DNA of 64,000 nt from Mycolicibacterium sp. MU0050 (lineage in GTDB: Bacteria > Actinomycetota > Actinomycetes > Mycobacteriales > Mycobacteriaceae), in NCBI RefSeq assembly GCF_963378085.1, contig NZ_OY726395.1:2914001-2978000 (forward strand), written 5' to 3'. Each line of letters starts with the position of its first letter. Position 1 is the stretch's first letter. The notes beneath the pieces are model-generated. The model saw only the letters and a list, made by a program, of their open reading frames with translations. It searched no databases and was not told where the DNA came from. A program made the position numbers and the translations under genes. Shown piece after piece: positions 1-9,735 of this stretch.

Positions 1-881
1 CGGTGGCCGCCCCAGCGTTGCTGGCGGCCATGTTCGTCACCGAATCGGTCACCAGCACCCTGGTGTTCACCAACATCAACGGGTTCATCCTGCTGGCCGA
101 GGTGTTGTTCTTCCTCTGGCTGCTCGACGGCCGCCGGAGCCGGGAATGGTTGTCGGGCATCGCGATCGGGCTGACCCTGGTGGTCAAGCCGTCGCTGGCG
201 CCGCTGCTGCTGCTGCCCGTGCTCAATCGGCAGTGGCGGCCGTTGGTCGGCGCGTTCGGGGTGCCGCTGGTGTTCAACGCCGCGGCCTGGCCGCTGGTCG
301 CCGACCCGATGGACTTCATCAACCGCACGGTGCCCTACATCCTGGGCACCCGCGACTACTTCAACTCCTCCATCCTGGGCAACGGCATATACTACGGCCT
401 GCCGACCTGGCTGATCCTGACCCTGCGAATCGTGTTCCTGCTGTTGGCAATCGGCAGCCTCTACCTGCTGTACCGGCACTACCGCACCCGCGATCCGCTG
501 TTCTGGGCGCTGACGTCGTCCGGGGTGTTGCTCACCGCGTCGTTCCTGGTGCTGTCCCTGGGGCAGGCCTACTACTCGATGATGCTGTTCCCGTTCCTGA
601 TGACGGTGGTGCTGCGCAACTCGGTGCTGCGCAACTGGCCGGCCTGGCTGGCGATCTACGGCTTTTTGACCATGGACCGCTATCTGCTGTGGCACTGGCC
701 GACCACGGGCCGCTTCCTGGAGTACATGAAGATCACCTACGGCTGGTCGTTGCTGCTGGTCGTGGTGTTCTGCGTGCTGTACTTCCGCTTCCTCGACGCC
801 AAGGCCGACGGCCGCCTTGAGCAGGGCATTGATCCGCCGTGGATGACGCCGGAGCGGCCGCGCGCTAGCGTGGACGCATGA
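1..881 (+). CDS. aftC: Alpha-(1->3)-arabinofuranosyltransferase AftC, C-terminal part
   Basis: The 5' end lies outside the window; about 290 C-terminal residues are present out of roughly 430 for the family. The product is a GT87-type (DUF2029) polytopic membrane enzyme. In mycobacteria AftC adds alpha-1,3-linked arabinofuranose from decaprenyl-phosphoryl arabinose to branch arabinogalactan and lipoarabinomannan. The visible part alternates hydrophobic membrane helices with short charged loops and ends in a soluble tail of about 25 residues after the last helix. The stop overlaps the msrB start as ATGA, so the two are probably translated together. Adjacency to msrB is the same as in M. tuberculosis (Rv2673-Rv2674), which is the main reason for naming it. 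The catalytic Asp of the first periplasmic loop is not in view. Confidence 0.85.
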   Translation, partial: VAAPALLAAMFVTESVTSTLVFTNINGFILLAEVLFFLWLLDGRRSREWLSGIAIGLTLVVKPSLAPLLLLPVLNRQWRPLVGAFGVPLVFNAAAWPLVADPMDFINRTVPYILGTRDYFNSSILGNGIYYGLPTWLILTLRIVFLLLAIGSLYLLYRHYRTRDPLFWALTSSGVLLTASFLVLSLGQAYYSMMLFPFLMTVVLRNSVLRNWPAWLAIYGFLTMDRYLLWHWPTTGRFLEYMKITYGWSLLLVVVFCVLYFRFLDAKADGRLEQGIDPPWMTPERPRASVDA

Positions 882-1312
882 CGAGCCGTCAGCCCACGGA
901 TCTTCCCCGCCCGAAGGTCGCCCTCACCGACGACGAGTGGCGCCAGAAACTGACCCCCGAGGAGTTCGCGGTGCTGCGCCGGGCCGGCACCGAACGCCCC
1001 GGGGTCGGTGAGTACGTCGACACCCACACCGAAGGCATCTACAACTGCCGCGGCTGCGGAGCCGAATTGTTCCGCAGCACAGAGAAATTCGATTCGCACT
1101 GCGGCTGGCCGTCGTTCTTCGACCCGTCGAATTCCGACGCGGTGATCCTGCGCCCCGACGATTCACACGGGATGCGCCGGGTCGAGGTGCTGTGCTCGAG
1201 CTGCCACAGCCACCTCGGCCACGTGTTCTCCGGCGAGGGGTACCCGACCCCGACCGACCAGCGCTACTGCATCAACTCGATCTCGCTGACGCTGGTGCCC
1301 AAGGAGGGCTGA
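878..1312 (+). CDS. msrB: Peptide-methionine (R)-S-oxide reductase
   Basis: This enzyme reduces methionine-R-sulfoxide in proteins and repairs oxidative damage in the cytosol. The 144-residue length fits a single-domain MsrB. Two zinc-binding CxxC pairs are visible (CRGC near residue 49 and CSSC near residue 106), and the catalytic cysteine sits in the RYCINS motif near residue 131. The GWPSF substrate-pocket signature is present. The ATG overlaps the aftC stop by four bases (ATGA). The next gene (hemQ) is convergent, with an 11-base gap and no obvious terminator. Confidence 0.96.
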   Translation: MTSRQPTDLPRPKVALTDDEWRQKLTPEEFAVLRRAGTERPGVGEYVDTHTEGIYNCRGCGAELFRSTEKFDSHCGWPSFFDPSNSDAVILRPDDSHGMRRVEVLCSSCHSHLGHVFSGEGYPTPTDQRYCINSISLTLVPKEG

Positions 1313-1323
1313 GCCCCCGGGGC

Positions 1324-2016
1324 TCAGGGCAGCGCGTTGATGAGCTGTTCGGCGCTGACCCGCGGACCGGTGTAGAACGGCGTCTCCTCGCGGACATGCC
1401 GCCGCGCGTCGGTGTAACGCAGCTTCCACATCAATTCGACGATGCGGGCCAGGTCGGGGCCCTCGAACGCCAGCACCCACTCGTAGTCACCGAGCGCGAA
1501 GGCCGGCACGGTGTTGGCCCGCACGTCGGGATACTCGCGGCCCTCCATGCCGTGCTCGACGAGCATCTTGCGGCGCTCGTCGTCGGGCAGCAGGTACCAC
1601 TCCAGGGACCGCACGAACGGGTAGACGCAGACGTAGTCGCCCGGGTCCTCCCCCGCCACGAACGCCGGGACGTGGCTCTTGTTGAACTCGGCGGGACGGT
1701 GCAGCGCGACCACGCTCCAGATCGGATCGCTGGCCCGGCCCAGGGTGGTGCGCCGGAAATCCCGGTAGGTGGCCTGCAGCGACTCGACCCGCTCCGCGTG
1801 CGTCCAGATCATGAAGTCCGCGTCGGCGCGGAACCCGGCCACGTCGTAGAGACCCCGCACGACGACGCCGCGGTCCTCCTGCTGTTTGAGGAAGGTCGTG
1901 GTCTCCTCGATGACGGCGGAGCGATCCGGCTCCAACGCCTCCGCCTGGGCGGCGAACACCGAGATCATCATGTATCTCGTCATCGAATTGAGCGCGTCGT
2001 AATCCAGCTTGGCCAT
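1324..2016 (-). CDS. hemQ: Coproheme decarboxylase HemQ (chlorite dismutase family)
   Basis: HemQ (ChdC) performs the last step of the coproporphyrin-dependent haem pathway, oxidatively decarboxylating two propionates of iron-coproporphyrin to make haem b. The 230-residue protein has the actinobacterial signature: the redox-active tyrosine of the VYPF motif (Y132) and the proximal histidine in the EHGMEGR motif (H155). It is the third gene of a same-strand hemE-hemY-hemQ set, with 21 bases between the hemY stop and its ATG. Clustering with these two pathway partners supports the haem role over chlorite detoxification. Confidence 0.94.
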   Translation of the reverse strand: MAKLDYDALNSMTRYMMISVFAAQAEALEPDRSAVIEETTTFLKQQEDRGVVVRGLYDVAGFRADADFMIWTHAERVESLQATYRDFRRTTLGRASDPIWSVVALHRPAEFNKSHVPAFVAGEDPGDYVCVYPFVRSLEWYLLPDDERRKMLVEHGMEGREYPDVRANTVPAFALGDYEWVLAFEGPDLARIVELMWKLRYTDARRHVREETPFYTGPRVSAEQLINALP

Positions 2017-2037
2017 GGCTCCATGGTGCCACTGGGC

Positions 2038-3390
2038 CTAGCGCGACACCCAGCGGGCCACCTCGGTGGCCGCGCGGGTGGCCGCGGCCACACAGGCCGG
2101 CACGCCGATGCCGTCGAGGTAGTTGCCCGCGACCGCGATCCCGGTCGGCAAGCCCGCGCGGATCTCGGCGGTGATCTCCCCGTGGCCGGGCCCGTACTGC
2201 GGCATCGCGTCCAGCCAACGCTGCACGCGGACATCGACGGGGTCCACGGCGATGTCGAAGACGGTGCCCAGGTCGGCCAGCGACCACGCCAGCAACTCGT
2301 CGTCTGAGGTGCTGCGCGCGATCGTGTCGCCGTGCCGGCCGAACGACAGCCGCAGCAGCTCCGCGTTGCCGCCGCGACCCCACTTGCGGCTCGACAACGT
2401 CAGCGCCTTGGCGTGCAGCCGCTCCCCGGTGGCCACCAGCACGCCGGACCGTTTCGGCAGCGGGGTGCCGCCCGGCACCGCCAACGCCACCACCGCCGAG
2501 GACGCTGTGGTCACCCGGGCCGCCGCCGCGGCGCTGCGCGGGGCGGTCGCGGCCAGCAACGGCGCGAAGCGCGGCGCCGGCAAGGCCATGATCACGGCGT
2601 CGGACCGGTGGTGGGCGCCCTCGTCGTCGCGCACGGTCCAGCCCCGGCCATCCGGCAGCACCTCGTCGACCGTCGTCTGGACCCACCGCAGACCGCTCTG
2701 TTCGACGAGCGCGCGCAGCAGCACCTCGTAGCCCCCCTCGATCGCGCCGAACACCGGCGCGCCGGTGGCCGGCGGCAGCGCCGCGCGCACCGCGTCGGTC
2801 AGGCTCGGCGCGCCGCGGTCCAGGGCCGCGGTGACCGTGGGTACCGCCGCGCGCATGCCGATGGTGGCCGCCGAACCGGCGTACACCCCGGCCAGCATCG
2901 GGTCGACGGCGCGAGCCACGACCTGGCTGCCGAACCGGTCCCCGACGATCTCGGCGACCGACGGGTCACCGCCGCGCATCCAGCGCAACGGCCGCTGCGG
3001 TTCGGCGGTCATCCGGTCCAGCACGTCGGCGTCGACGAGCCCGGTCATCGACGCCGCCGAACTCGGGATGCCGTTGACGGTGTCGGCGGGCAACCCATGC
3101 AGGCGCGCCCCGCAATACAGCAACGGACGGACCCCGGTGGTGCCGATCTGGCTTGCCGCCAAACCCAATTCGGCGAGCAGTTCGGGTACCTCGGGCCGGC
3201 GCACCACGAATGCCTCCGCCCCGACATCCAGCGGTTGCCCGGCGATCCGTTCGGTGCGCAGGATTCCGCCGAGCCGGTCGGCGGGATCGAAGACCGTGAT
3301 GACGGCGTCCGGGCCCACCAGGCGCCGCAATCGGTAGGCGGCGACCAGCCCGGAGATGCCGCCGCCGACGATGCTGATCGCCGTGGTCAC
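2038..3390 (-). CDS. hemY: Coproporphyrinogen III / protoporphyrinogen oxidase (FAD)
   Basis: This is an oxygen-dependent FAD flavoprotein that oxidises coproporphyrinogen III to coproporphyrin III in the Gram-positive/actinobacterial haem route (HemY, also CgoX). The N-terminus has the dinucleotide-binding signature VGGGISGL within the first 15 residues. The C-terminus has the usual NYLDGIG...ACVAAA motif that closes the FAD site. The GTG at 3390 is chosen because it puts the FAD motif at the extreme N-terminus and gives 450 residues, near the 452 of M. tuberculosis. The open frame extends further upstream only inside hemE. The hemE stop is 7 bases upstream, so translation is probably coupled. 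Confidence 0.92.
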   Translation of the reverse strand: MTTAISIVGGGISGLVAAYRLRRLVGPDAVITVFDPADRLGGILRTERIAGQPLDVGAEAFVVRRPEVPELLAELGLAASQIGTTGVRPLLYCGARLHGLPADTVNGIPSSAASMTGLVDADVLDRMTAEPQRPLRWMRGGDPSVAEIVGDRFGSQVVARAVDPMLAGVYAGSAATIGMRAAVPTVTAALDRGAPSLTDAVRAALPPATGAPVFGAIEGGYEVLLRALVEQSGLRWVQTTVDEVLPDGRGWTVRDDEGAHHRSDAVIMALPAPRFAPLLAATAPRSAAAAARVTTASSAVVALAVPGGTPLPKRSGVLVATGERLHAKALTLSSRKWGRGGNAELLRLSFGRHGDTIARSTSDDELLAWSLADLGTVFDIAVDPVDVRVQRWLDAMPQYGPGHGEITAEIRAGLPTGIAVAGNYLDGIGVPACVAAATRAATEVARWVSR

Positions 3391-3397
3391 GGGTGAC

Positions 3398-4459
3398 TCA
3401 CAAGGAATGCACCAGGGCCACCAGGTCGGTGAGCACCCCCGGGTCGGTGGTGGGCAGCACCCCGTGGCCGAGGTTGAACACGTGGCCGACGGCGCCGGCG
3501 GCGATCGCGGCGCGGCCGTCGGCGACCACCTCGCGGGCCCGCCGCTCGACGGCATCCCAACCGGCCATCAACACCGCTGGATCCAGGTTGCCCTGCAGCG
3601 CGCGACCGGGGCCCACCCGGCCGGCGGCGTCGGCCAGCGAGGTCCGCCAGTCCACGCCGACCATCCGGCTCGGGCCCGGGCCCAGCGCTTCCGACATCGC
3701 GCCCAGCAGTTCGGCCGTGCCGATGCCGAAGTGCGTCATCGGCACGCCCGCGTCGGCCAGCCGGGCGAACACCTGCGTGCTGTAGGGCAGGACGTGCGCG
3801 CGGTAGTCGGCCAGCGACAGCGCCCCCGCCCAGGAGTCGAACATCTGCAGCGCGTCCACGCCGGCCTCGACCTGCAACCGGAGGAACTCCACGGTCACCT
3901 CGGTCAAGGCGGACATCAGCGCGGCCCAGGCCTGCGGGTCGCCGAGCATCATCGCCTTGGTGTGCTCGTGGTTGCGGCTCGGACCACCCTCGATCAGGTA
4001 GGACGCCAGCGTGAACGGGGCCCCGGCGAACCCGATCAACGGGACCTCGCCGAGATCGCGGACCAGGTTCTTGATGGCGTCGGTCACCGGCGCGACCTGG
4101 TGGCCCTCCAGCGGCTTGACGGCCGAGACGTCGGCCAGCGTGCGGATCGGGCTGGCGATCACCGGGCCGACGTCGGGCACGATATCCAGGTCGATGCCCG
4201 CGGCGCGCAGCGGCACCACGATGTCGGAGAACAGGATGGCCGCGTCGACGCGGTGGCGCCGGACCGGCTGCAGGGTGATCTCGGTGACCAGGTCCGCGTT
4301 GAAGCAGGAATCCAGCATCTTGTGCGCAGCGCGCAGTTCGCGGTACTCCGGCAACGATCGGCCCGCCTGCCGCATGAACCAAACCGGCAGGTGGCTGGGG
4401 GTCCGGCCGCTGACGGCGGCCAGATACGGCGAGTTGGGTAGTTCACGACGGTTGTTCAT
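3398..4459 (-). CDS. hemE: Uroporphyrinogen decarboxylase
   Basis: HemE removes four carboxyl groups from uroporphyrinogen III to give coproporphyrinogen III in the cytosol. The N-terminal [16 protein letters not shown] motif (substrate-binding Arg residues) and the FSDIV and GFAGAPFTL motifs are all present. The ATG at 4459 is preferred over an in-frame ATG 18 bases upstream because a TTGAGG sequence lies 4 bases before it and the product then begins like its relatives (353 residues). It is the first gene of the hemE-hemY-hemQ set. The DUF3000 gene diverges from it 114 bases away. Confidence 0.96.
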   Translation of the reverse strand: MNNRRELPNSPYLAAVSGRTPSHLPVWFMRQAGRSLPEYRELRAAHKMLDSCFNADLVTEITLQPVRRHRVDAAILFSDIVVPLRAAGIDLDIVPDVGPVIASPIRTLADVSAVKPLEGHQVAPVTDAIKNLVRDLGEVPLIGFAGAPFTLASYLIEGGPSRNHEHTKAMMLGDPQAWAALMSALTEVTVEFLRLQVEAGVDALQMFDSWAGALSLADYRAHVLPYSTQVFARLADAGVPMTHFGIGTAELLGAMSEALGPGPSRMVGVDWRTSLADAAGRVGPGRALQGNLDPAVLMAGWDAVERRAREVVADGRAAIAAGAVGHVFNLGHGVLPTTDPGVLTDLVALVHSL

Positions 4460-4559
4460 CGGCCTCAATGCTGCCATCGGCGACAGAACCGACCAAAACC
4501 TCGCGGTGCTCGTCGGCGTCGCGACGGCGCGCCTGCACCCGCAGCAGGCCCAACAGGGC

Positions 4560-4565
4560 TACCGT
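4560..4565 (+). promoter_or_regulatory. -10 box of a leaderless promoter (DUF3000 gene)
   Basis: The hexamer TACCGT fits TANNNT and lies 8 bases before the GTG at 4574. No purine-rich ribosome-binding site precedes that GTG, so a leaderless mRNA is likely. The start site is inferred from sequence only. Confidence 0.5.
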
Positions 4566-4573
4566 AAATCGTC

Positions 4574-5155
4574 GTGACGTCCGGCGACCCGGCAGAGTTC
4601 CGTGCAGCGGTGGCGGCGATGAGCGATGTCGCCGTCCGCCCGGAGATCGAACTCGGCCCCATCCGCCCGCCGCAGCGGCTGGCCCCCTACAGCTATGCCG
4701 TCGGGGCGGAGGTCAAGCAGCCCGAGCCCGCGGTGGTGCCCGAGCAGTCCGAGGGCGACGCGTTCGGCCGGCTGATCCTGCTGCACGACCCCGACGGCTC
4801 CGAGGCCTGGTCGGGCACCATGCGCCTGGTCGCCTACATCCAGGCGGACCTCGATTCCAGCGAGGCCGTGGACCCGCTGCTGCCCGAGGTGGCGTGGAGC
4901 TGGCTGGTCGACGCGCTGGAATCGCGTTCCGAGCACGTCACCGCGCTCGGCGGCACCGTCACCTCCACGACGTCGGTCCGCTACGGCGACATCTCCGGCC
5001 CGCCGCGCGCCCACCAGCTGGAGCTGCGGGCGTCGTGGACGGCGCTCACCCCGGATCTCGGCACCCACGTGCAGGCGTTCTGCGAGGTACTCGAGCACGC
5101 CGCGGGCCTGCCGCCGGCGGGGGTCATCGACCTGGGGTCACGGTCGCGCGCCTGA
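4574..5155 (+). CDS. DUF3000 family protein
   Basis: A conserved actinobacterial protein of 193 residues with no known activity (DUF3000; counterpart of M. tuberculosis Rv2680). It is soluble with no signal peptide. Conserved blocks include LHDPDGSEAWSG in the middle and the GDISGPPRAHQLELRASWT segment toward the C-terminus. It starts at GTG with a TANNNT box 8 bases upstream, so it is probably translated from a leaderless message. The RNase D gene begins one base after its stop codon, which makes an operon very likely and hints at a shared role in RNA metabolism; that role is inference. The echA15 gene found here in M. tuberculosis is missing. Confidence 0.85.
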   Translation: MTSGDPAEFRAAVAAMSDVAVRPEIELGPIRPPQRLAPYSYAVGAEVKQPEPAVVPEQSEGDAFGRLILLHDPDGSEAWSGTMRLVAYIQADLDSSEAVDPLLPEVAWSWLVDALESRSEHVTALGGTVTSTTSVRYGDISGPPRAHQLELRASWTALTPDLGTHVQAFCEVLEHAAGLPPAGVIDLGSRSRA

Positions 5156-5156
5156 G

Positions 5157-6434
5157 ATGAGTGAACCCGAACCGACGGAGCCGGCCGACGAGCCGGCCGA
5201 GAACGCTGCCCCCGAACCCGTCCCCCTGACCGCCCCGGCCGAGGGCGTGCCACCGCTGTCGGTGTATGCCAACGAGATCGCCGAGGCGGCCGAGTTCCTG
5301 GCCAGCGGGCACGGCCCCTTCGCCGTGGACGCCGAGCGGGCCTCCGGCTTCCGCTACTCCAACCGCGCCTACCTTATCCAGATCCGCCGCGCCGGCGCCG
5401 GCACGGTGCTCATCGACCCGGTCAGCCACGGCCGCGACCCGTTGGCGACGCTGCGACCGGTTGCCAGCGTGCTCGACGAGGACGAGTGGATCCTGCACGC
5501 CGCCGACCAGGATCTGCCCTGCCTGGCCGAGCTCGGCATCCGGCCGCCGGCGCTGTACGACACCGAACTGGCCGGCCGGCTCGCCGGGTTCGACAAGGTC
5601 AACCTGGCCACCATGGTCGAGCGGCTGCTGGGGCTCGGGCTGGCCAAAGGCCACGGGGCGGCCGACTGGTCCAAGCGGCCGCTGCCCGAGCCGTGGCTCA
5701 ACTATGCCGCCCTGGACGTCGAGGTGCTGCTCGAGCTGCGCGCCGCCATCGCCGCCGAACTCGAGGCCCAAGGCAAGTCTGGTTGGGCCGCACAGGAATT
5801 CGAGCATCTGCGGACCTATGAGGCGGCACCCACCCGCCGCGACCGGTGGCGGCGCACCTCGGGGATCCACAAGGTGCGCACGCCGCGCGCGTTGGCCGAG
5901 GTCCGCGAGCTGTGGCAGGTCCGCGACCAGATCGCGCGGCGCCGCGACATCGCGCCGGGCCGGGTGCTGCCCGACTCGGCCATCGTCGAAGCCGCCCTGG
6001 CGGACCCGAAGACCGTCGACGAACTGGTCGCCCTGCCGGTGTTCGGCGGGCCCAAGCAGCGCCGCAGCGCGCGGATCTGGCTCGAGGCAGTGGAAGCCGG
6101 CCGCACCAACCCGGACCCGCCGCAGCGCTCCGAACCGCAGAACGGGCCGCCGCCGGCGGTGCGGTGGAGCAAGCGCAAGCCGGAGGCGGCGGCCCGACTC
6201 GAGGCCGCGCGTGCCGGATTGGCGGCGCTGTCCGAGCAGGTCAACGTGCCCGCCGAGAACCTGGTGTCCCCCGACCTGGTGCGCCGGCTGTGCTGGGACT
6301 GGGCGGCCACCGACGAACCGGCCGGGGCTGTCGAGGAATTCCTGCGGGCCGGTGGGGCCCGGCGCTGGCAGCGCGAACTGGTGGTGCCGGTGCTGGCCGC
6401 GGCGTTGACCGCGCCCGCGCCGAGCGCCGATTAG
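5157..6434 (+). CDS. Ribonuclease D-like 3'-5' exoribonuclease with HRDC domain
   Basis: A DEDD-superfamily exonuclease of 425 residues that probably trims RNA 3' ends (tRNA or stable RNA). The three exonuclease motifs are visible: Exo I FAVDAERA near residue 60, Exo II ILHAADQDL near 118, and Exo III with the conserved Tyr and Asp in LNYAALDVEV near 180. An HRDC nucleic-acid-binding domain follows at about residues 225-300, then a second HRDC-like helical region. Its ATG lies one base after the upstream stop. Its TAG stop shares the tetranucleotide TTAG with the convergent lipase stop. Confidence 0.9.
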   Translation: MSEPEPTEPADEPAENAAPEPVPLTAPAEGVPPLSVYANEIAEAAEFLASGHGPFAVDAERASGFRYSNRAYLIQIRRAGAGTVLIDPVSHGRDPLATLRPVASVLDEDEWILHAADQDLPCLAELGIRPPALYDTELAGRLAGFDKVNLATMVERLLGLGLAKGHGAADWSKRPLPEPWLNYAALDVEVLLELRAAIAAELEAQGKSGWAAQEFEHLRTYEAAPTRRDRWRRTSGIHKVRTPRALAEVRELWQVRDQIARRRDIAPGRVLPDSAIVEAALADPKTVDELVALPVFGGPKQRRSARIWLEAVEAGRTNPDPPQRSEPQNGPPPAVRWSKRKPEAAARLEAARAGLAALSEQVNVPAENLVSPDLVRRLCWDWAATDEPAGAVEEFLRAGGARRWQRELVVPVLAAALTAPAPSAD

Positions 6435-7639
6435 TCGGCGAACACGGCCCGCAGCCACGGCGTCGAATCGGCCATCGAGGCCAGCACCGCGCTGCTGTGG
6501 TCGTCGTCCGGATACACCTCGAGGGTGACGTCCTGGCCGCTGGCGACCAGCGCATCGTTGAATTTCAACGTCAACTCCGGCGGCACGTCCCGGTCCCGCA
6601 GCCCGACCCCGAGGAAGATGGGCCGGTCGAATCCGTCGTGCGGGGTTCCCATGTAGCGCTGCACGAACGCGTCGAACCCGGGAATCGAGGCCACCGGCGC
6701 GGTGAAGAAACCGGGCAGCGTCATCGCCGACAACGCGTCGGCGAGGTCGTGGGTGCACATCGTCTCGGCCTGGTCGGCGGCCGCGCGCCCGGCGGGGGTC
6801 AACACCGCGTCCAGGTCGAGCGTGGGGTTGGCCTCGCGCAGCGCCGCGACGATGTAGGCGGTGTAGGCGTTGGCGACCGGCGCGAGGTCGGGCACCTGCA
6901 TGTCCGGCCCGGCGCGCTGGACCAGCGACACCACGTTGGCGGGGGTGCCGGTGGCGACCACCCCGCGGTAATCCAGGCCGGAGCCCGCGCTGAACTCGGT
7001 GGCCCAGCGGGCCGTGTCGATCGCCGCACCGCCGCCCTGCGACTGGCCGACGACCGCCCAGCGCGGCGACAACGGCACATCGAGGTCGTGGGCAGCCAGG
7101 ACGGAGTCGACGATGCCGTGCGCGGTGGTGACGCCGTTGAGATAGCTCATCAGGCCGGGAGTGCCCAGCCCGGCGTAGTCCGCCCCGACCACCACGTAGC
7201 CCTGGTCGAGCCAGTGGGTCAGATACTCGTCGTCGCGGACGCTGCGCGGGCGCGCCGACGGCGTGCAATCGTCACCGAGCCCGACCGTCCCGTGCGCCCA
7301 CGCGATGACCGGCCAACCGCCTTGCGGGGCAACGCCTCTCGGCACGAAGACGGCCGCGGTCCCGACGGCGGGCCGATTGTGCTGGTCGGTGGTCGAGTAC
7401 AAAATCCGGTAGGCCGCGCCCGCACCGGTCACCGAGAGGGCGGGGTCCAGCGGCACCGCGCGGATGAGCGTCCCGGGGGCCGGGATCGGGCCGTCGTAGT
7501 GCCGGGCATCCAGACCGGACCAGTTCGGGACCGTGGCCCCCGCGGCGACCGGGGCCGCCACCAGCGCCGTCGCACACAGCGCCACCGCGACGAGGACTCG
7601 AGAAAGGACCGTTCCGAAGATCTTGGACCGGCCGAGCAC
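6431..7639 (-). CDS. Secreted lipase-family alpha/beta hydrolase
   Basis: A secretory lipase-type (LIP family, PF03583-like) hydrolase of 402 residues. The N-terminus has basic residues, a hydrophobic core and an AxA-type cleavage site (VAAGA near residue 34), so it should be exported. The nucleophile elbow GQSQGG is near residue 185, and the acid and histidine are probably in the GLRDRDVP and DDDHSS segments near the C-terminus. The substrate is unknown; short or long acyl esters are plausible. The GTG start lies 10 bases after the dxs stop, so it may be the second gene of a dxs operon. It is absent from this position in M. tuberculosis. It overlaps the convergent RNase D gene by four bases. 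Confidence 0.82.
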   Translation of the reverse strand: MLGRSKIFGTVLSRVLVAVALCATALVAAPVAAGATVPNWSGLDARHYDGPIPAPGTLIRAVPLDPALSVTGAGAAYRILYSTTDQHNRPAVGTAAVFVPRGVAPQGGWPVIAWAHGTVGLGDDCTPSARPRSVRDDEYLTHWLDQGYVVVGADYAGLGTPGLMSYLNGVTTAHGIVDSVLAAHDLDVPLSPRWAVVGQSQGGGAAIDTARWATEFSAGSGLDYRGVVATGTPANVVSLVQRAGPDMQVPDLAPVANAYTAYIVAALREANPTLDLDAVLTPAGRAAADQAETMCTHDLADALSAMTLPGFFTAPVASIPGFDAFVQRYMGTPHDGFDRPIFLGVGLRDRDVPPELTLKFNDALVASGQDVTLEVYPDDDHSSAVLASMADSTPWLRAVFAD

Positions 7640-7649
7640 GGTCCGCCTG

Positions 7650-9563
7650 TCAGTCGAGATGTTCGCTCACTTCCGATTCGGTGACCGAACTGCCTTGTGC
7701 GGCAATCCAGCCGGTGATACGTCGCGCAATATTCTGATCGGTCAGGCCGATCTCGTCGAACACCTGCCCGCGGGAGGCGTGCGCCAGGAACTCCTGCGGC
7801 ACACCGACATCGCGGCAAGGCACGTCGATCTCGTTGCTCCGCAACGCGGCCGACACGGCCGATCCGACCCCGCCGGCAACGCCGTTGTCCTCCAACGTGA
7901 CCACGAGCTTGTGCTCGCGCGCCAAGCGGCCGAGGGCCGCCGGCACCGGCAGCACCCAGCGCGGGTCCACGACGGTGACGCCGATGCCCTGGGTCAGCAG
8001 GCGCTGCGCGGCGGCCAGCGCCATCGTGGCCATCGGACCCACCGCGACCAGCAGCACGTCGGAGGCCAGGCCCTCGGCGGGCTCGGCCAGCACGTCGATG
8101 CCGTCGACCCGCCGCAGCGCGGGAATGTCGGCGCCCACATCACCTTTCGGGAACCGCAGCGCGGTGGGCCCGTCCTTGACGGCCAGCGCCTCGCGCAGCT
8201 CTTCGCGCAGCGTGGCGGCGTCGCGCGGCGCGGCGACCCGCATGCCCGGGACCACCCCCAGGATCGACAGGTCCCACATGCCGTTGTGGCTGGCGCCGTC
8301 GGGCCCGGTGACCCCGGCCCGGTCGAGCACCATGGTCACCGGCAGCTTGTGCAGCGCGACGTCCATCATCACCTGGTCGAAGGCGCGGTTGAGGAACGTC
8401 GAATAGATGGCCACCACGGGATGCATCCCGCCCATGGCCAACCCGGCCGCCGAGGTCATCGCGTGCTGTTCGGCGATGCCCACGTCGAACAGCCGGTCCG
8501 GGTACTGCTGCCCGAAGGCTGCCAGGCCGGTCGGCCCCGGCATCGCCGCGGTGATCGCCACGATGTCGCGGCGCTTGCGGGCGACCCTGATCAGCTCATC
8601 GGAGAACGTGGCCGTCCAGCCGGGGGCGGACTCCGAGGTGGCCACCCCGGTCACCGGGTCGATGACGCCGCAGGCGTGCATCTGCTCGGCCTCGTCGGCC
8701 TCCGCGGGCCCGAACCCCATGCCCTTGCGGGTGACGACGTGCACGATCACCGGCGCGTTGAACGCCCGGGCGTGCCGCAGGGCCGCCTCGACCGCGTGCT
8801 CGTCGTGACCGTCGATGGGGCCGACGTACTTCAGGCCGAGGTCGGTGAACATGGCCTGCGGCTGCAGCGCGTCCTTGAGCCCGACCTTGACGCTGTGCAT
8901 GCACTGGTAGCAGATCTCGCCGATGACCGGCATCCCGCGCACCGCGGCGCGGCCCTTCTCCAGCAGCTTCTCGTAGCCCGGCTGCAGCCGTAGCGCCGCC
9001 AGATGGTCGGCCAGGCCGCCGATGGTCGGTGCATAGCTGCGGCCGTTGTCGTTGACCACGACCACCACCGGCCGCTTGGCTGCGGCGATGTTGTTCAGCG
9101 CCTCCCAGCACATGCCACCGGTCAGGGCGCCGTCGCCGACCACGGCGACCACGTGCCGGTTGCGGTGCCCGCTGAGTTCGAAGGCCTTGGCCAGGCCGTC
9201 GGCGTAGGACAGCGCGGCGGACGCGTGGCTGGACTCGACCCAGTCGTGGTCGCTCTCCTCGCGGCTCGGATAGCCCGACAGGCCGTCCTTCTTGCGCAGC
9301 GAGTCGAAATCGGGGCACCGCCCGGTGAGCATCTTGTGGACATAGGCCTGATGGCCGGTGTCGAAGATGATCGGGTCGTAGGGCGAGTCGAAGACGCGGT
9401 GCAACGCCAACGTCAACTCGACGACGCCGAGGTTAGGGCCCAGATGTCCACCGGTGGCAGCAACCTTGTGGATCAGGAAATCACGGATTTCGTGAGCCAA
9501 GTCACTCAGTTGTGACTGCGAAAGGTGCTGCAGATCAGCGGGACCGCGGATCTGTTGAAGCAT
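7650..9563 (-). CDS. dxs: 1-deoxy-D-xylulose-5-phosphate synthase
   Basis: This enzyme condenses pyruvate and glyceraldehyde-3-phosphate in a thiamine-diphosphate-dependent reaction, the entry step of the MEP isoprenoid pathway. The 637-residue protein shows the ThDP/Mg motif GDGALTGG...NDN near residues 150-180, the GGHLGPNLG motif near residue 40, and the catalytic Glu in [10 protein letters not shown] near residue 370. It ends with a transketolase C-terminal domain. The ATG sits 6 bases after a TANNNT box with no Shine-Dalgarno sequence, suggesting a leaderless message. A secreted lipase gene follows on the same strand. Confidence 0.97.
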   Translation of the reverse strand: MLQQIRGPADLQHLSQSQLSDLAHEIRDFLIHKVAATGGHLGPNLGVVELTLALHRVFDSPYDPIIFDTGHQAYVHKMLTGRCPDFDSLRKKDGLSGYPSREESDHDWVESSHASAALSYADGLAKAFELSGHRNRHVVAVVGDGALTGGMCWEALNNIAAAKRPVVVVVNDNGRSYAPTIGGLADHLAALRLQPGYEKLLEKGRAAVRGMPVIGEICYQCMHSVKVGLKDALQPQAMFTDLGLKYVGPIDGHDEHAVEAALRHARAFNAPVIVHVVTRKGMGFGPAEADEAEQMHACGVIDPVTGVATSESAPGWTATFSDELIRVARKRRDIVAITAAMPGPTGLAAFGQQYPDRLFDVGIAEQHAMTSAAGLAMGGMHPVVAIYSTFLNRAFDQVMMDVALHKLPVTMVLDRAGVTGPDGASHNGMWDLSILGVVPGMRVAAPRDAATLREELREALAVKDGPTALRFPKGDVGADIPALRRVDGIDVLAEPAEGLASDVLLVAVGPMATMALAAAQRLLTQGIGVTVVDPRWVLPVPAALGRLAREHKLVVTLEDNGVAGGVGSAVSAALRSNEIDVPCRDVGVPQEFLAHASRGQVFDEIGLTDQNIARRITGWIAAQGSSVTESEVSEHLD

Positions 9564-9569
9564 CCCGTC

Positions 9570-9575
9570 AGTCTA
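9570..9575 (-). promoter_or_regulatory. -10 box of a leaderless dxs promoter
   Basis: Read on the minus strand the hexamer is TAGACT, 6 bases before the dxs ATG (9563). No ribosome-binding site is present. No convincing -35 is seen 17-18 bases further upstream. Confidence 0.5.
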
Positions 9576-9735
9576 CGCAGAACGCCGGAATTGCTCGCGA
9601 CGAGATCCACGCGTCGGCGTGGCAGCCGCGGTCCGTGGGTACCCGTCCCTACTCGAAACCGGCATCGCTGTCGTACGCTGATCAGCAGCATATTCACAGC
9701 GAAGACACAGGAAATTACCGGGACGGAGGCCGATC

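Noticed and set aside
5124..7268. Long minus-strand open frame of 714 codons opposite the RNase D and lipase genes
   Set aside because: It is a high-GC shadow frame with Arg/Gly/Ala-rich low-complexity translation and no recognisable domain; real genes with clear motifs occupy other frames.
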